Positions 12,998-24,214 of a stretch of DNA of 64,000 nucleotides are shown one piece after another. The notes under the pieces were generated by a model. That model searched no databases, was not told the origin of the DNA, and saw only the letters and a program-made list of their open reading frames with translations. The translations under genes and the position numbers were made by a program. Origin of the DNA: Mariannaea sp. PMI_226 (Eukaryota; Ascomycota; Sordariomycetes; Hypocreales; Nectriaceae); assembly GCA_024336345.1 (NCBI GenBank), contig JANFOG010000015.1, positions 806,001 to 870,000 of the forward strand, read 5' to 3'. How positions within the stretch are numbered: position 1 is the first letter of the stretch; every line of letters starts with the position of its first letter.

Positions 12998-14728
12998 ATG
13001 GATGAGCATGATGTGGATGAGCATGATGTGGATGAGCATGTTGGCAAACCATGTGCCAAGCCGATACTGCCTTGGACTCACTGTGTGGCAGTTCTTGCGT
13101 CTTGTGGCTGCCTCGCCTTTTCAATCTGTCTCATTTTGCCTTCTCTTCCACTTGGATGGCAATTCAACTTTGGCAATCAGCTCATACTCCTCGGCCTGGC
13201 ACTGTCACTCATGAACAAGTGCTTACAAGTAATCTTGCCAACAACCTTTCTCGTGATTGAGGCCCGTTGGGGCCACTCATTATTGCAGACATACGACGCC
13301 ATTTTAAGGAATAGCTTCACTCAACCTGGGACAAGGCTTCTATGGCGTCTAGTATTGTTTACATTCATCTTTCTACCGGTCGGTCTCAGTGTTGCATACA
13401 AGCAGTTTATTGGAGGAGAGACTTCCAAGAGAGTTGAACCAAAAATTCCCTATGAGATCAGAGAATACGGCCTCTTCACGCCGACCAACAACACCGACTC
13501 TCTCTTCAACAGCTTTGCAAATGCCCCATATCTGTTGACGAACGCAACTTTCGACTTTTTTGAGAAGTCGGCGACTGATGACAGCTATCCTATTGGTTCC
13601 CTGACGCGAGGGGAAGCGGTACCGTACGGATATAATCTACTTCTTCTTAGCAACAACTCTGCTGCGGCCCTTGACATGCCTCGATTATCATATATTAATC
13701 AGCTGAGAGCAATGATGAGCACTGGGGAGAGCTACAATATAAGTGCTGACGTCTACGGGATTGTAGCGCAACTGAATAACAGTATAGAAGCCGTTCGCGA
13801 CAATGACAACTTTTGGAACGCAACTATCTACGACGACAGATTCCATGCAGTATCTTCCTTCGCCACTTTTAGGAACAACTTTGCCCTCGGTCTGGTTCCC
13901 TATATATTGGAGCAAAATGGCACTGTGTCATGTTACATGGGAATGTACGGCCCATCAAACACTAATTGGAATGATTATTACTCAGACCCTAATGACAGCG
14001 ATGTGCTGGCCTTCCGCAACTCTACACTGAAGTTTACCACTCACCGCACAAGATGCCACGCCTCATGGTGCGTAACGACCGACTCCATCAAGCTGCTTCA
14101 AGGCAGTTGTCCAAAAAATAGCTCTCAAGGTGTCATTTCCTCAATGTACGAAGAGTCTCGGGCCGAATTATTTAGCCCGTACCCTCTTGACGCACTTCCC
14201 GTCCTGGTCCATTCGCTCATGGACTTCGCTGATACACGCGCGGACTCGATCTGGAAGGAGGCGTCGTACGCTATAGCTGTAGCAGCCATGTATTGGGCGC
14301 GAGGTGCTTACATGCTTCTCCAACTGCCAAAAATTCAGCAAGCGCCCCTAATTGGTGGCGACATCACCTACTCGCCTATGCAAGAATCAATTGTGTCCAC
14401 CAAGGCAGCCTTTCAGTCCACCCCGGTGTTGTACTTTGTACTCGCGATCCAGCCGTGTATCACGCTCGTGGCTTTCTTTTTGAACCTGGGGCTGTACTCT
14501 ACACCAATTGGTGTAAACTTTGGTCTTGTGTCTATTCTCTCTGGGGTGTGTTGGGAAGATGTGGGAATCTTGCAGGGCGCCGGGCTGTCGGGAAGTCTCA
14601 AGAAGGACATTAGACTTGGGATTCAAGTCGACGAGGACAATCTCAAACCAACCCTCAGATATAACCTTGAGACTCTTCAAGTCAGAGATGGAAACGGTCG
14701 TCTGGAGAGCAAGAAGGAGTATAGTTGA
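12998..14728 (+). CDS. Multi-span membrane glycoprotein of unknown function
   Basis: A single-exon frame of 576 residues from the ATG at 12998; the frame is open a little upstream but only from a GTG, so this ATG is the start. The N terminus is a short acidic repeat of Asp-Glu-His-Asp-Val units. Hydrophobic segments lie at about residues 28-52, 60-85 and 114-134, then a long loop with many N-glycosylation sequons (NNT, NAT, NNS, NIS, NGT, NST, NSS and others), and a final pair of hydrophobic segments from about 474 to 520. The layout suggests three helices, a large extracytosolic loop and two C-terminal helices. Similar proteins are common, uncharacterised and often expanded in ascomycetes; I can assign no function. 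No intron signals interrupt the frame. Confidence 0.8.
   Translation: MDEHDVDEHDVDEHVGKPCAKPILPWTHCVAVLASCGCLAFSICLILPSLPLGWQFNFGNQLILLGLALSLMNKCLQVILPTTFLVIEARWGHSLLQTYDAILRNSFTQPGTRLLWRLVLFTFIFLPVGLSVAYKQFIGGETSKRVEPKIPYEIREYGLFTPTNNTDSLFNSFANAPYLLTNATFDFFEKSATDDSYPIGSLTRGEAVPYGYNLLLLSNNSAAALDMPRLSYINQLRAMMSTGESYNISADVYGIVAQLNNSIEAVRDNDNFWNATIYDDRFHAVSSFATFRNNFALGLVPYILEQNGTVSCYMGMYGPSNTNWNDYYSDPNDSDVLAFRNSTLKFTTHRTRCHASWCVTTDSIKLLQGSCPKNSSQGVISSMYEESRAELFSPYPLDALPVLVHSLMDFADTRADSIWKEASYAIAVAAMYWARGAYMLLQLPKIQQAPLIGGDITYSPMQESIVSTKAAFQSTPVLYFVLAIQPCITLVAFFLNLGLYSTPIGVNFGLVSILSGVCWEDVGILQGAGLSGSLKKDIRLGIQVDEDNLKPTLRYNLETLQVRDGNGRLESKKEYS
13001..13043 (+). repeat. 15-bp tandem repeat encoding DEHDV units
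   Basis: Two perfect 15-bp copies and a 13-bp partial third copy directly after the start codon encode the repeating Asp-Glu-His-Asp-Val tract. Repeats of this kind expand and contract by slippage without changing frame. Confidence 0.9.
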
Positions 14729-16326
14729 CAGATGTTACGACCCAGTCAGTTGCAAATGGGGTGATTGATTCGCAGAGGATTATCTAGATCGCAATAGGAT
14801 GATATTGCAGATACTTGGAGCACAGGGGAAATGAAAAAAAAACGCGGCAGGCACGCTGTTTCATTGTCCAAGCCTTTCGGAAGAAAGGAAAGCCAAAGCT
14901 AATAGTTAAGGGTAAAGGGGACAATAAAAAAAAAAAAGGGTTCAAGAAGCAATTTGAAATAGGTTACACGGTATTCACATGATATTACCCAAAAATGCAA
15001 AAGTGGACCTGTTGGGGGGATGTGTTGTGATGTTGTGATGTGTTTTGGCGTTGCGCGGTACTAGGACCTTTCGTTCCGAAAGGCATTACATTGAAAGACG
15101 CATAAGGCTCAACTAGAGCAGTCCGCCTAATGTCGGAATAGGTTATAAGAATTATTATATAGTTAAAATGGGGTATCCATAATAACAAATATCATCTCAC
15201 GCGTCACATTAAAGCAAACTGACGCGGTTTCCAGTTGAATATTACATTGATCTATGGAACCTGACACCCAATCGCCTAGGCCATATGGAGTCACCTGATA
15301 TATCGTGTAGTATGTTTACGTGGCCCACTACCTTCTGTACATATATTCATTAACATATCACTCAAGTTTCTCAGTACTCGGTATTCGATCTTGGAACGCA
15401 GCCGCAGGCACTTCTATCTCTATCCTGGCTGCTTACAGGTCCTTTCCACTATATTTCTTTCTCAAATAGGCACGGCTCCATAGGTGTACACAGAATGTTG
15501 TGACGATGGCACCCAGTTTTAGTTTAGGCAATCTTCTTCTAAAGCCGGCGATACTATTGGATATCGGCGCCGACGTCCTTTATCCGACAATCCACCACCC
15601 AGTTTGGTGAATCGAAGCCTTCTCGCGACTACCCTGCCAAAAATGTAGGCCGGGCGCGAGCCTGAGTTACGATTGTACGACCGTGCGAGGTTTATGTCAG
15701 TCTTGCCTCGGTTTTGTCAATAAAAAGGGACCAAACCAACAGAGTGAGTCCATCACCGTCTCAGAATAACAAAATTGAATCGTATGGACAGAGTCAACAA
15801 CTGCGAGACTTAGCGCGAGCGCCTCAACGCTAGGCGGGTTGTATGAGCCATTGCCCGTATCCATCCATAGAAAAGAGGGATATTTGCTCATTAGCTGGCA
15901 GCAAGCGAGTTTTACAAGTGCACATTCCGGCGGGAAGACTAGTCAAACTCCGTCGTGATTCACTTGTGAGAGTTGTCATTCTGAAGGAGGGCACAAATTA
16001 GATGACGTAGGGGAATAATAGGTACATGGACGGAGAAAAGTCAGCCTCGCCGAACTACCCTCGGGCAGTTTGCGCGTGGCCCGGCCATATCATTTAAGGG
16101 AATGCACCCCACCCGGCCATTTTGCAATAACGCGCTTCATCTGGCGCAAATGCTTTGCGATTGAAGATGTTGCTAGGAAGGATCACATTAGTAATGCCTC
16201 TTTCACGCCTTGCGCTGTCAGTCAACACAGGCACAGGGCACGTTCATCTACTGACTCGATGTTTTGCATTGAGCCCAGGCTTGACGACTTGTAGCAAGAT
16301 CCACTCATCATCATCCAAGATTCAGC
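14729..16326. other. Intergenic region, no supported gene
   Basis: Contains homopolymer A runs near 14834 and 14927 and short direct repeats (GATGTTGTGATGTG near 15020). No coding or RNA gene is supported. Confidence 0.55.
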
Positions 16327-17049
16327 ATGGTTAGCCCACTCAATATTTTGCTGCTTACACTTCGCGGTTCACTTACTTACTTACATTATTATTTCTCAGA
16401 TAATTTATCACAAATATCAACGCGGACACCATTGCGTCTAATGCCATTAGGAGGCTCGATCACATATGGTGTGGGTTCTTCAGATGGCAATGGGTATAGA
16501 AAATTCCTCCATGATATGCTTCTCACCAATAGCTACCAAATTCACATGGTTGGCTCACGCAGGTCGGGATCAATGATCAACAACAATAACGAGGGGTGGC
16601 GTGGGCATAGACTGGACCAGATAGAAAGGAAAGTCAGAAGATCGGTCACAGCAATGCGCCCTAATGCCTTCACCATCAACGCCGGATCTAATGACTGTAT
16701 CCAAGATTTCCAACTTCAGGGATTTGGAGAGCGCATGGCCAATATGCTTGATTTTCTTTGGCATATATCTCCTCTATCTACAGTTATTCTCTCCACTCTA
16801 GTGGTAAACACAGACAAGGAAGTTAATACCCGAATATTGGGCGTAAACCGCCAAATCCGGGATTTAGTTGACTTAAAAGTGGCTGAACGAAAACGGGTTG
16901 TCCTTGCGGATATGAATAGCGTTGAGGGACCTCAACTTAGGGATCTTGTCGATGGCACGCACCCCAATGATGAGGGATACAGGAAGATGGCAATTATTTG
17001 GTTTAATGCCATTCAGAAAGTGTGGGGAAGAGCGACTTTGAAAGAATAG
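16327..17049 (+). CDS. SGNH-family hydrolase, CE3-like esterase
   Basis: A single frame of 240 residues. Block I is LMPLGGSITYG with the nucleophile Ser44; block III is AGSND (Asn122); block V is DGTHPNDEGY with Asp209 and His212. Together these give the Ser-Asp-His triad of SGNH/GDSL hydrolases, and the wording around each block is that of fungal CE3 acetylxylan-esterase-like proteins, with GGS in place of the GDS found in classic members. Likely removes acetyl or similar ester groups from carbohydrates. The N terminus is hydrophobic but is not a convincing signal peptide: it runs from MVSPLNILLL into aromatic residues. Either the protein is intracellular, or the 5' end has drifted. No introns are needed. 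Confidence 0.82.
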   Translation: MVSPLNILLLTLRGSLTYLHYYFSDNLSQISTRTPLRLMPLGGSITYGVGSSDGNGYRKFLHDMLLTNSYQIHMVGSRRSGSMINNNNEGWRGHRLDQIERKVRRSVTAMRPNAFTINAGSNDCIQDFQLQGFGERMANMLDFLWHISPLSTVILSTLVVNTDKEVNTRILGVNRQIRDLVDLKVAERKRVVLADMNSVEGPQLRDLVDGTHPNDEGYRKMAIIWFNAIQKVWGRATLKE

Positions 17050-17704
17050 GGCATTACTTGTTCCTCTTGCTTGTGCTGCAGCCTACCTTATTACATCACC
17101 TCCCCGTGCGTATATAACCATTTAATCAGAAAAGCCACTAGACTTTTTAATCCGCACATGCGTGTTAAAGGAGGAAAGAATTAGTATCGTAGGTGGTGGC
17201 CTTCCTGTAAACTGGCTCTCTATTTAAATGGGTCGGTGTATCTTGAGCCTATCCTTACTATCATTGTGATTAGTGAAGACATTTAAATCATGGATCTCTA
17301 TCCTGCACTCCACTACCATTGGAGGACCAGGAGTGGCCCATTCGTTGACCTCCAGATAAGTCGGACCCTGGTTAAGGAGCATTCTTATGATGGCCTTGGA
17401 TAAGAGTTAGAACTATATTGGCTTTCTTTAATACTGGCTTCACTTATTGTATGAAAGTTACTCACATTGTGTGATCCAGCTGTTCCACAGTATTTAGATG
17501 ACTGGGTGCTTGTATGTCAGCCACAAACATATTCGCTGAGTCATCTGAGTGGCGTTCGGGCTAACCAACCCCTTCGCCGGCAATAGCCTTCCCCCCTCAG
17601 CAACTCTGCACCCATTCGATCAGGCCCAGCAGATTTGTCCATCAAGAAGATATTTTCGCTCATCGTTTGCTTCTCTTACTCAAAAAGAGATCTCATACGG
17701 AAAG
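17050..17704. other. Intergenic region
   Basis: Promoter space before the Zn2Cys6 gene; nothing further is supported. Confidence 0.5.
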
Positions 17705-19945
17705 ATGCCGATCGACCAGAGCGCGCCGTCGAGCGGCCCTAGCCGGGCGTCTCAGTTGATCCCATCGAAAATGAAACCAGTAGCGTTCGTTTCACTTATC
17801 CATTGTTCGGCATTGTGCAGGCTCTTTCTGAACTCATTCTCAGGTGTCGGAAATGTCATGCTAGAAAAGTTCGATGTCCTGGCGGCCAACCATGCAGAGG
17901 CTGTGTGCAGCTGAGTTGCGAGGCTGAATGCACCTATCCGAAACGTGACAGGCAGATCAAAGTTAGCCAAAGGTAAGAGTTCTTTATCTAGTCGGTCATT
18001 GGCATTTGTGATGCTAAAAAGTCCATAGCTACGTGGAAGGCCTACTACGTGAGAACCAGGAGTTAAGAAACAAAAGCCGCCAAAACCAGGTGGAAGTGGT
18101 GGTTGAAAGAGGAGTTGGTGCGGACGAAGCTCAGACAGACACGCAGTCTCCCAACGACCCTAGTCGTAACCCGCTGCTTGGCGAGCAACCCTGGTTTCTT
18201 CCTATCAAGTCTTCTAGTATTCCTATTCTCATCGGAGAAGTCGCCGATGCGGCATTTGCGACTCGGTTTCGTCAACTGCTTTCAGGCAAAATTCTAAACC
18301 ATATTCCTCGCATCAGTTATCCTGGGAACGACCTGATATCGGAGCTGGCCAAAACTGAATGTCCTCGGCCGACTCATACTCATGCTCAGTTCTTGATTCG
18401 AGTCGCGCTGAAAAGCTTAAATGGTTGCTTCCATATTGTGCGAAATAGCCGTGTGTGGGAGTTGCTGGAACGGTTTTTTCATGCACCTCAATTGGTTGAC
18501 CAGCTTTCCGAGTGTAAGATCCTTGCGCTTCTTGCTTTGGGCGAATTGTATTCAAGTCGATGCCAAACCCAAGAGACAAGGACCCCTGGTTTGGTGTATT
18601 TCAGCCATGCAAGCAGGGCATATGGTCTGCTCCAAGAGCGACCTTGCATCGATTTGGTCGAGATATCCCTGCTCCTGGTGATTATTTACCTGTAATATTA
18701 GGCATGTTTCGTATCTTACTAATCATCATATCACAGTGTCTATACGCGCTTTGCATCAACCGGCGTCACTCGGCTTACTTTCTAGCAAGTTCGGCCGTTC
18801 GGCACTGCGTGGTAATGGGGTTGCACCTCAATTTACCCGATGCTCAGCTGCAAGATCCCGGAACAAAAGAGCATCTAACTAGAATCTGGTGGACCGCGTA
18901 TGTAATGGATCACACTAGTGCGTCTATCAGTAGCCAGATGGTGTCTATTCCGGATGATGAGATATTCGTTGATGAGCCATCAACTGCCAAGATCATGGGC
19001 ATGCGGCAATCAGATTTTGAGCACACTGAATGGATTACGGCTAGGATTCATCTGGCAAGACTCACGAGGAAAATGATCAAATCCGTCTATGGGCGTTCAC
19101 AAGAAAAAGTATCCTTCCTACAGCGCGTCCAGCATGCACTACGGGATTTGAAACAATGGCTTGATAAGCTACCAGATAATACTCAAATGGACTCGGAATC
19201 TTCTTATTCCAAGCCTGCAGCAGTTCAGTCACTTCACCTTGCCTTCAATCAGGTGAGCAAGCATTCTACCAACCTCACTATTCAAAGCTGACCATCTTAG
19301 TCCATGATTTTGGCAACCCGGCCAGTTCTTCTACACATGCTGCAGATGCATAAAGAGTCGAATGGAGATACTCCAGCCACAACAGATCAATTAATTTCCA
19401 GCAATGTCCAGGCGCTGGCAGAAGCATGCATCAGATGTGCCCGACACTCGTACGCCACTATTGTTGAATCTTGGATTGAAGGCTCGTTCCGAACTTTCGA
19501 CTATTTCAATACTCAATATCTCTTTTCTGCGGCAACGATCTTGGCCATCTCGAGTCTTGTAGGTGGATCCGAAAGCTCTAAAGACCGAGAATCTTCCGAT
19601 TTTGCTGGTCAGCTTCTCGAGAAACTGCGTGATTCCGGCAGCTTTTCAGCCACAGAATTCTGTCGCCACATTGACGCAATGAAAACGGATATTCATGGCT
19701 TCTTATCAGACGTGCAATCCTCAATGGAAAATGTTGTCGAGTCAGACATTGCAGCTGCTCCTGAGGAGACAAGTCAGCCTGACACCACGATCCAACCACC
19801 ACAGTTTATGACTTCAGGGATGGCGTTGGCGGAGCCATCTTTGGAAGCATTTCTGCAAAACGAGCAGAACCTACCGCAGGTAGACTTTTTCCTTGACGAT
19901 GCACAGCTGAGAGGACTTTATTGGCCCTCGTATGATGCCTTGTAG
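17705..19945 (+). CDS. Zn2Cys6 transcription factor with Fungal_trans domain
   Basis: Five exons (17705-17784, 17844-17972, 18029-18677, 18737-19252, 19301-19945) give 672 residues. The zinc cluster is Cys28-X2-Cys31-X6-Cys38-X5-Cys44-X2-Cys47-X8-Cys56 (CRKCHARKVRC...). After it comes SYVEGLLRENQELR, a linker plus short coiled coil as in dimeric factors. The middle homology region reads NRRHSAYFLASSAVR and VVMGLHLNLP, typical of Fungal_trans. Intron 4 (19253-19300) and intron 3 (18678-18736, with a perfect TACTAAT branch site) are clear; intron 1 uses a weaker GTTCGT donor and was chosen because it alone restores the zinc-cluster frame. It acts in the nucleus on CGG-type sites. Position before a Dal5-type transporter and amino-acid enzymes suggests a pathway regulator (inference). 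Confidence 0.85.
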
Positions 19946-21498
19946 AAGAAATTCAGAGTGGGCTGAACAGCCGCCAGAATTCTGTGACATAGCTTCTTGA
20001 TAAACTGAAGACAAAGCAAGTAATAAATTTCGATTCCGGTCACTGAGTTAGGACATGTGGAGTTTGCTGGCTTTTGCCATACGATATTTGATCCAGCCCG
20101 ATTTGTTAGAAGCTCTGTAGAACTTCCTACCAAGCTATACTTGTCTCTAGAACTCACATCTTCATATCGATACGGTATGCGGCATATGATTCTCACTCAG
20201 AACCTATCTACAGCATTACTGGCCTCCACAATGATCACTCGCAGGGCTCAGCGTTGTTTTGTCGGAATGTATACGGATTCGACATATTGAGATAGTCACA
20301 TCTCATATGTTTACTCTAATTTATGATAAGATAAGACTGAGAAGATATTTTCCAAACACGTCTTCTTACGGTAAACCTCTATCCGCTACGCCACATTTTA
20401 AAGACTGAAAGGAATAGATATCTATTCGTTTTCATGGAACCATGCTCGCTGCGTACTATTAGTACAATAGGGTAACTGAGATTGGTCGATCTTTGAACCC
20501 GTGCAAACACGTGCAACCCTGAGACTTTTCACTCTTCTTAATGACCTCTCCTCCCTCGCTTTCTGTAGTGAGGTAGTTGATTGCTAGCACAAGTGCTGGC
20601 TTCTAACCAAATAAGATGATGACATTGAGAGATATTGGCCCTTCTGTCTGAATTCAAGTAGCAGTTCAAGGCTTAGCACTTAGTCCTTTTACGAGAGCTA
20701 CTTGTGAGACTTTTCTCCGGTTCTTTGCTAACGTATTCATTTCATGTAATCCGTTGCATGCCCATAGGCCCGGCTCCGGGATTCTGTTCTCCTCACAAGG
20801 CAGATTATTGAGAAAACCTCAATAATACTATGTGGCATAACTGTCGCGTTCATACCAGCGCTCTAACCCCGACCGAGTCATGAGTTGTTCTCGGCCTATT
20901 CAGGGGGCCAAGCCCGAGGAGCTGGGGGCTGGAGACTTTCAGCTTACTGAAAACGAATCGTTCGCTCTGCTGGTCTATTCCAGTCAGGCCAGCAGAAGTG
21001 GTAAGGCCGGCGCAAAGTTAGCCACCACCCTTGCTGTTTGAGAAGCGTAGTGATCAATCGCCATGGGTGAACATTACCGCTCCACCATCCGGCCTTTTAA
21101 CTAGTCGCCGGCGCTGCACGGAGCGGGTTCCCATCGCCGAGGCTACGCCTTTCGCCTTCATTCCCCGCTAGATCCCATTGATTTCTAGCATGGGTATCTA
21201 CCAATCTAGAGACTAAGGTCGAGATCCTGACTTTCGGGCCCTGTATCCCCAAATCTTTCTCCGCACAAATCTTATGAGATCTGTTTGGAATTGCGGGGTC
21301 CCCAGTGGTGAACCGTTGCCGCAACCACCGACTTGGTTCTTTCTCATTCATTATCTAATATGATCACAGCACACACTTATATACTGAGCCATGAGTAGAG
21401 TTTTCTTTTTCTCCATCCTGTGATTTATCAGACTTCCTCTCACTTCTCTTTCGTGTTGTATTTTCAATTCCCTTCAGACACTGCACCATTCGACAAAG
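19946..21498. other. Intergenic region with tandem GATA motif
   Basis: Holds no supported gene. At 20325-20335 two GATAAG motifs overlap (GATAAGATAAG), the target type of AreA-like nitrogen regulators. It is over 1.1 kb from the transporter start, so its relevance is uncertain. Confidence 0.5.
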
Positions 21499-23280
21499 AT
21501 GACAAGCGCATCTCTCTCCTCTGCCACCCGTGATGTGGAGAAGAGCGGTGCCAGCATTGATCCGGGTGCTGAGGAGATCGAGGCAACCCATAACTCCCAA
21601 ATCTACAGCATTGATCCTGCTGAGGAGAGGCGGGTAGTTCGCAAACTTGACACTGTCATCATGCCCGTGATGGCCCTGGTTTATCTCTTTCAGTGTATGT
21701 AGCCCCACGTCTTCCACAATGACCTCCCTTCCTTATAAATTCCTTATAAATCCTGAAGTAGTGCAATTTTGAGTATCGCTGACCGTAATTCTCTATTCAG
21801 ATATTGACAAGCAAGCTATTAGTCAGGCTGCCATCTTCGGCCTTACGACTGATCTAAAGCTTAGCGGTGTCGAATTCTCCTGGGCTGTCTCATTGTTTTA
21901 TGTGGGACAGCTCGTGGCGGAGTATCCAACTATGTTCTTGCTCTCGCGCTTGCCAGTAACCAGTTACGTCGGCATCAGTATCGTTCTATGGGGCGCCGTC
22001 AACATGGCTATGGGGTCTGTTCACAACTGGCATGGTTTGGCTGCTGCAAGATTCTTTTTGGGCTTCACGGAGGGTAAGTTCTGGTCCTCCTTTGAGCAAC
22101 AGTTTCGGGTTCGCGTTCGGCCCTAATGCAAATATCTTCCCATGATAGGAGCCGTCTCACCGGCGTTTATTATCATCACCAGTCTTTACTACAAGCGAAC
22201 TGAGCATCCTCTCCGAACAGCAACTTGGCTGTCGATGAGCGGTGTATCCCAGATTGTCGGTGCACTAATGATGTACGGGATTGGCCACAGCAACATGAGC
22301 CTCGCTCCGTGGAGAGCTTTTTTTATCATTGCTGGTGGACTGACAGCTGCGTTGGGTGTGCTCTTCGTCATCGTTATGCCTCGAGACACCAAGACTGCTT
22401 GGTTCTTGACCGAGAGAGAGCGTCAGATTGCTTCTCAGCGACTCGTCATGGATCGCGGCACTCGCGACCGCAAGGATTTCAACATACAACAAGCTAAGGA
22501 AACATTCCTTACTCCGACAACCTGGATTTATTTTCTCTGGGCTCTTTGCCTTGCCCTGACCACTCCAATTCTGAAGGTGAGTGCATTCCCTTGGACATTG
22601 ACCAAGCACTCTCGGAATCGTATTGCTGACTTCAACAGTTTAACGCCAGTGTTATTAATGGATTTGGCTACAACAAATTTCAAACCATGCTTGTTGGCCT
22701 TCCTGGAGGCCTTGTAAACTTCTGCACTGTCTGGGTCGGGGCATTGGTCCCTCGTTTTTTTCCAAACGCTCGCACCTTTACAGGTATGGGACTTTGCCTG
22801 GTGCCCCTAACAGGCGCTGTCCTCCTTATCGCCCTACCATCTGAAGGTTACGATTGGGGAATTGTGGTTGGTACATGGATGGGAGCGTGCAGTGCCGCCC
22901 TCGTTGCATCCGCTGCGAGCATCATTGCGAGCAATGTTAAGGGTAACACAAAGAAGAGTGTTGTGTCCACGGGCTTTTTCATCTCTTTCTGTGTCGGCTG
23001 CATTGTTAGTCCACAGGCTTGGACTGCAGATCAAGCCCCTCGTTATACCAAAGGCTGTATTCTTAGTGTTGTCTCCCTCTGTGTCAGTATGTGCGGCTAC
23101 GTCGTCTACCGCATCCTGGCTAGTCGGGAGAACAAGAAGCGAGATGCCAAATTGGCTGCCGGTCAAGCGGAATACTCCCCAGAATACATTGACCCCTCCG
23201 TCAACACAACTGGAGATGGCATTGACATTGATTCTGACTTGACCGAGATTCAGGATTTGGGTTTCAGATACATCTTGTAG
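21499..23280 (+). CDS. MFS transporter, Dal5/allantoate permease-like (anion:cation symporter) family
   Basis: Exons 21499-21694, 21801-22073, 22149-22576 and 22639-23280 join in phase to 512 residues. The introns have GTATGT, GTAAGT and GTGAGT donors. The N terminus carries RRVVRKLDTVIMPVMALVYLFQYIDKQAISQA, the family's opening (charged tail, then helix 1 ending in the YxDK motif), shown here only in part by residues RKLDTVIMP and YIDKQAISQA. Helix text VSLFYVGQLVAEYP and FFLGFTEGAVSPAF is also diagnostic. Homologues carry allantoate, ureidosuccinate, nicotinate, small peptides or other organic acids across the plasma membrane by proton symport. The gene lies between a Zn2Cys6 regulator and an ammonia-lyase, so a nitrogen-containing organic acid or amino acid is a reasonable substrate guess. 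The specific substrate is not shown by the sequence. Confidence 0.88.
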
Positions 23281-24214
23281 AAAGTTTGAACTCGGAGTCA
23301 CGAGTCGAGGCAAACACTACGAGCCATGCTGTTTCTGAGAAATTACGTACTATATTTACTTTCTTCGTTCCTCGTTGCACTAATATGTCTAGCAGAGCTC
23401 CATCAAATTTGAACTGGCTAGAAAAATGAGGATGTAGTTCAGGGATATTAGTGAAATCGAGGGGCCGTAGACACATACGTTTGTAGTGAGCTGTTGTGTC
23501 TTATTGAAAGATAAAGGAAATTTTATGTTAATTAAATATCTATTTATTTCTGCTTTATGATATTCCTATTACTTCCGCGACTATAGGCTAGAGTATATTC
23601 CACGTTGGAGGACGGTAAGGATGCCCTTCCCCCCCCAAGCTAACCTCCTCAGTCGTGGCATATCTTACATTTCTAGGACGACGTTAGCACATCATGTGCC
23701 ACAAATTTAACTATCTTGCCCAATCCCGCTGATTAATATGCCAAAAAATTGTAGTATCACACCATAAAGCACAAGAATGCTTGGTGCCGCGACATGAATT
23801 TGTGTCGAGGCTTCACAAAGAGCTCCACAAGGATTTTCTGATGGTTCAGGCAGCCCTTGGCTCTCTGGGTTCCAAGCTCATCTTGACTGCATAATAATAT
23901 AAATAAGGCTGAAGATATATAGGTTTTCAATGATTAATTGGGCCTGATAGTTTATGAAGCAAAGCAAAATAGCCGAATACGTTTGAAAAACGTCTAGTAA
24001 ACATTAATCATGAACTAATATGACTTTGGGCTTGTATTATTTCTGTCTATTATAACCTCTCCAAGATGTTTTAACGTGCACTGTTTGTCCAAGCTTGTTA
24101 TATAGTGTTTTCTATATATTTATTCAACAAAAAGCCACTGAAATTTCAGCTATACATCAAATTCTCATCTGTCTTCTATACTTGAGATAACTGTTATCCT
24201 AAATCCTTCTCTCT
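23281..24214. other. Convergent intergenic region, A+T-rich
   Basis: Shared 3' flank of the Dal5-type transporter and the ammonia-lyase; very A+T-rich, with no supported feature. Confidence 0.5.

Noticed and set aside
15015..15045. Short direct repeats (GATGTTGTGATGTG)
   Set aside because: Only two imperfect units of about 9 bp; not a CRISPR-like array or a satellite.
18692..18736. Alternative donor GTAATA for intron 3 of the first Zn2Cys6 gene
   Set aside because: It leaves exon 4 out of frame; the donor at 18678 keeps phase and restores the NRRHSAY motif alignment.
21364..21717. Minus-strand frame over the first exon of the Dal5-type transporter
   Set aside because: Antisense shadow of a well-supported exon.
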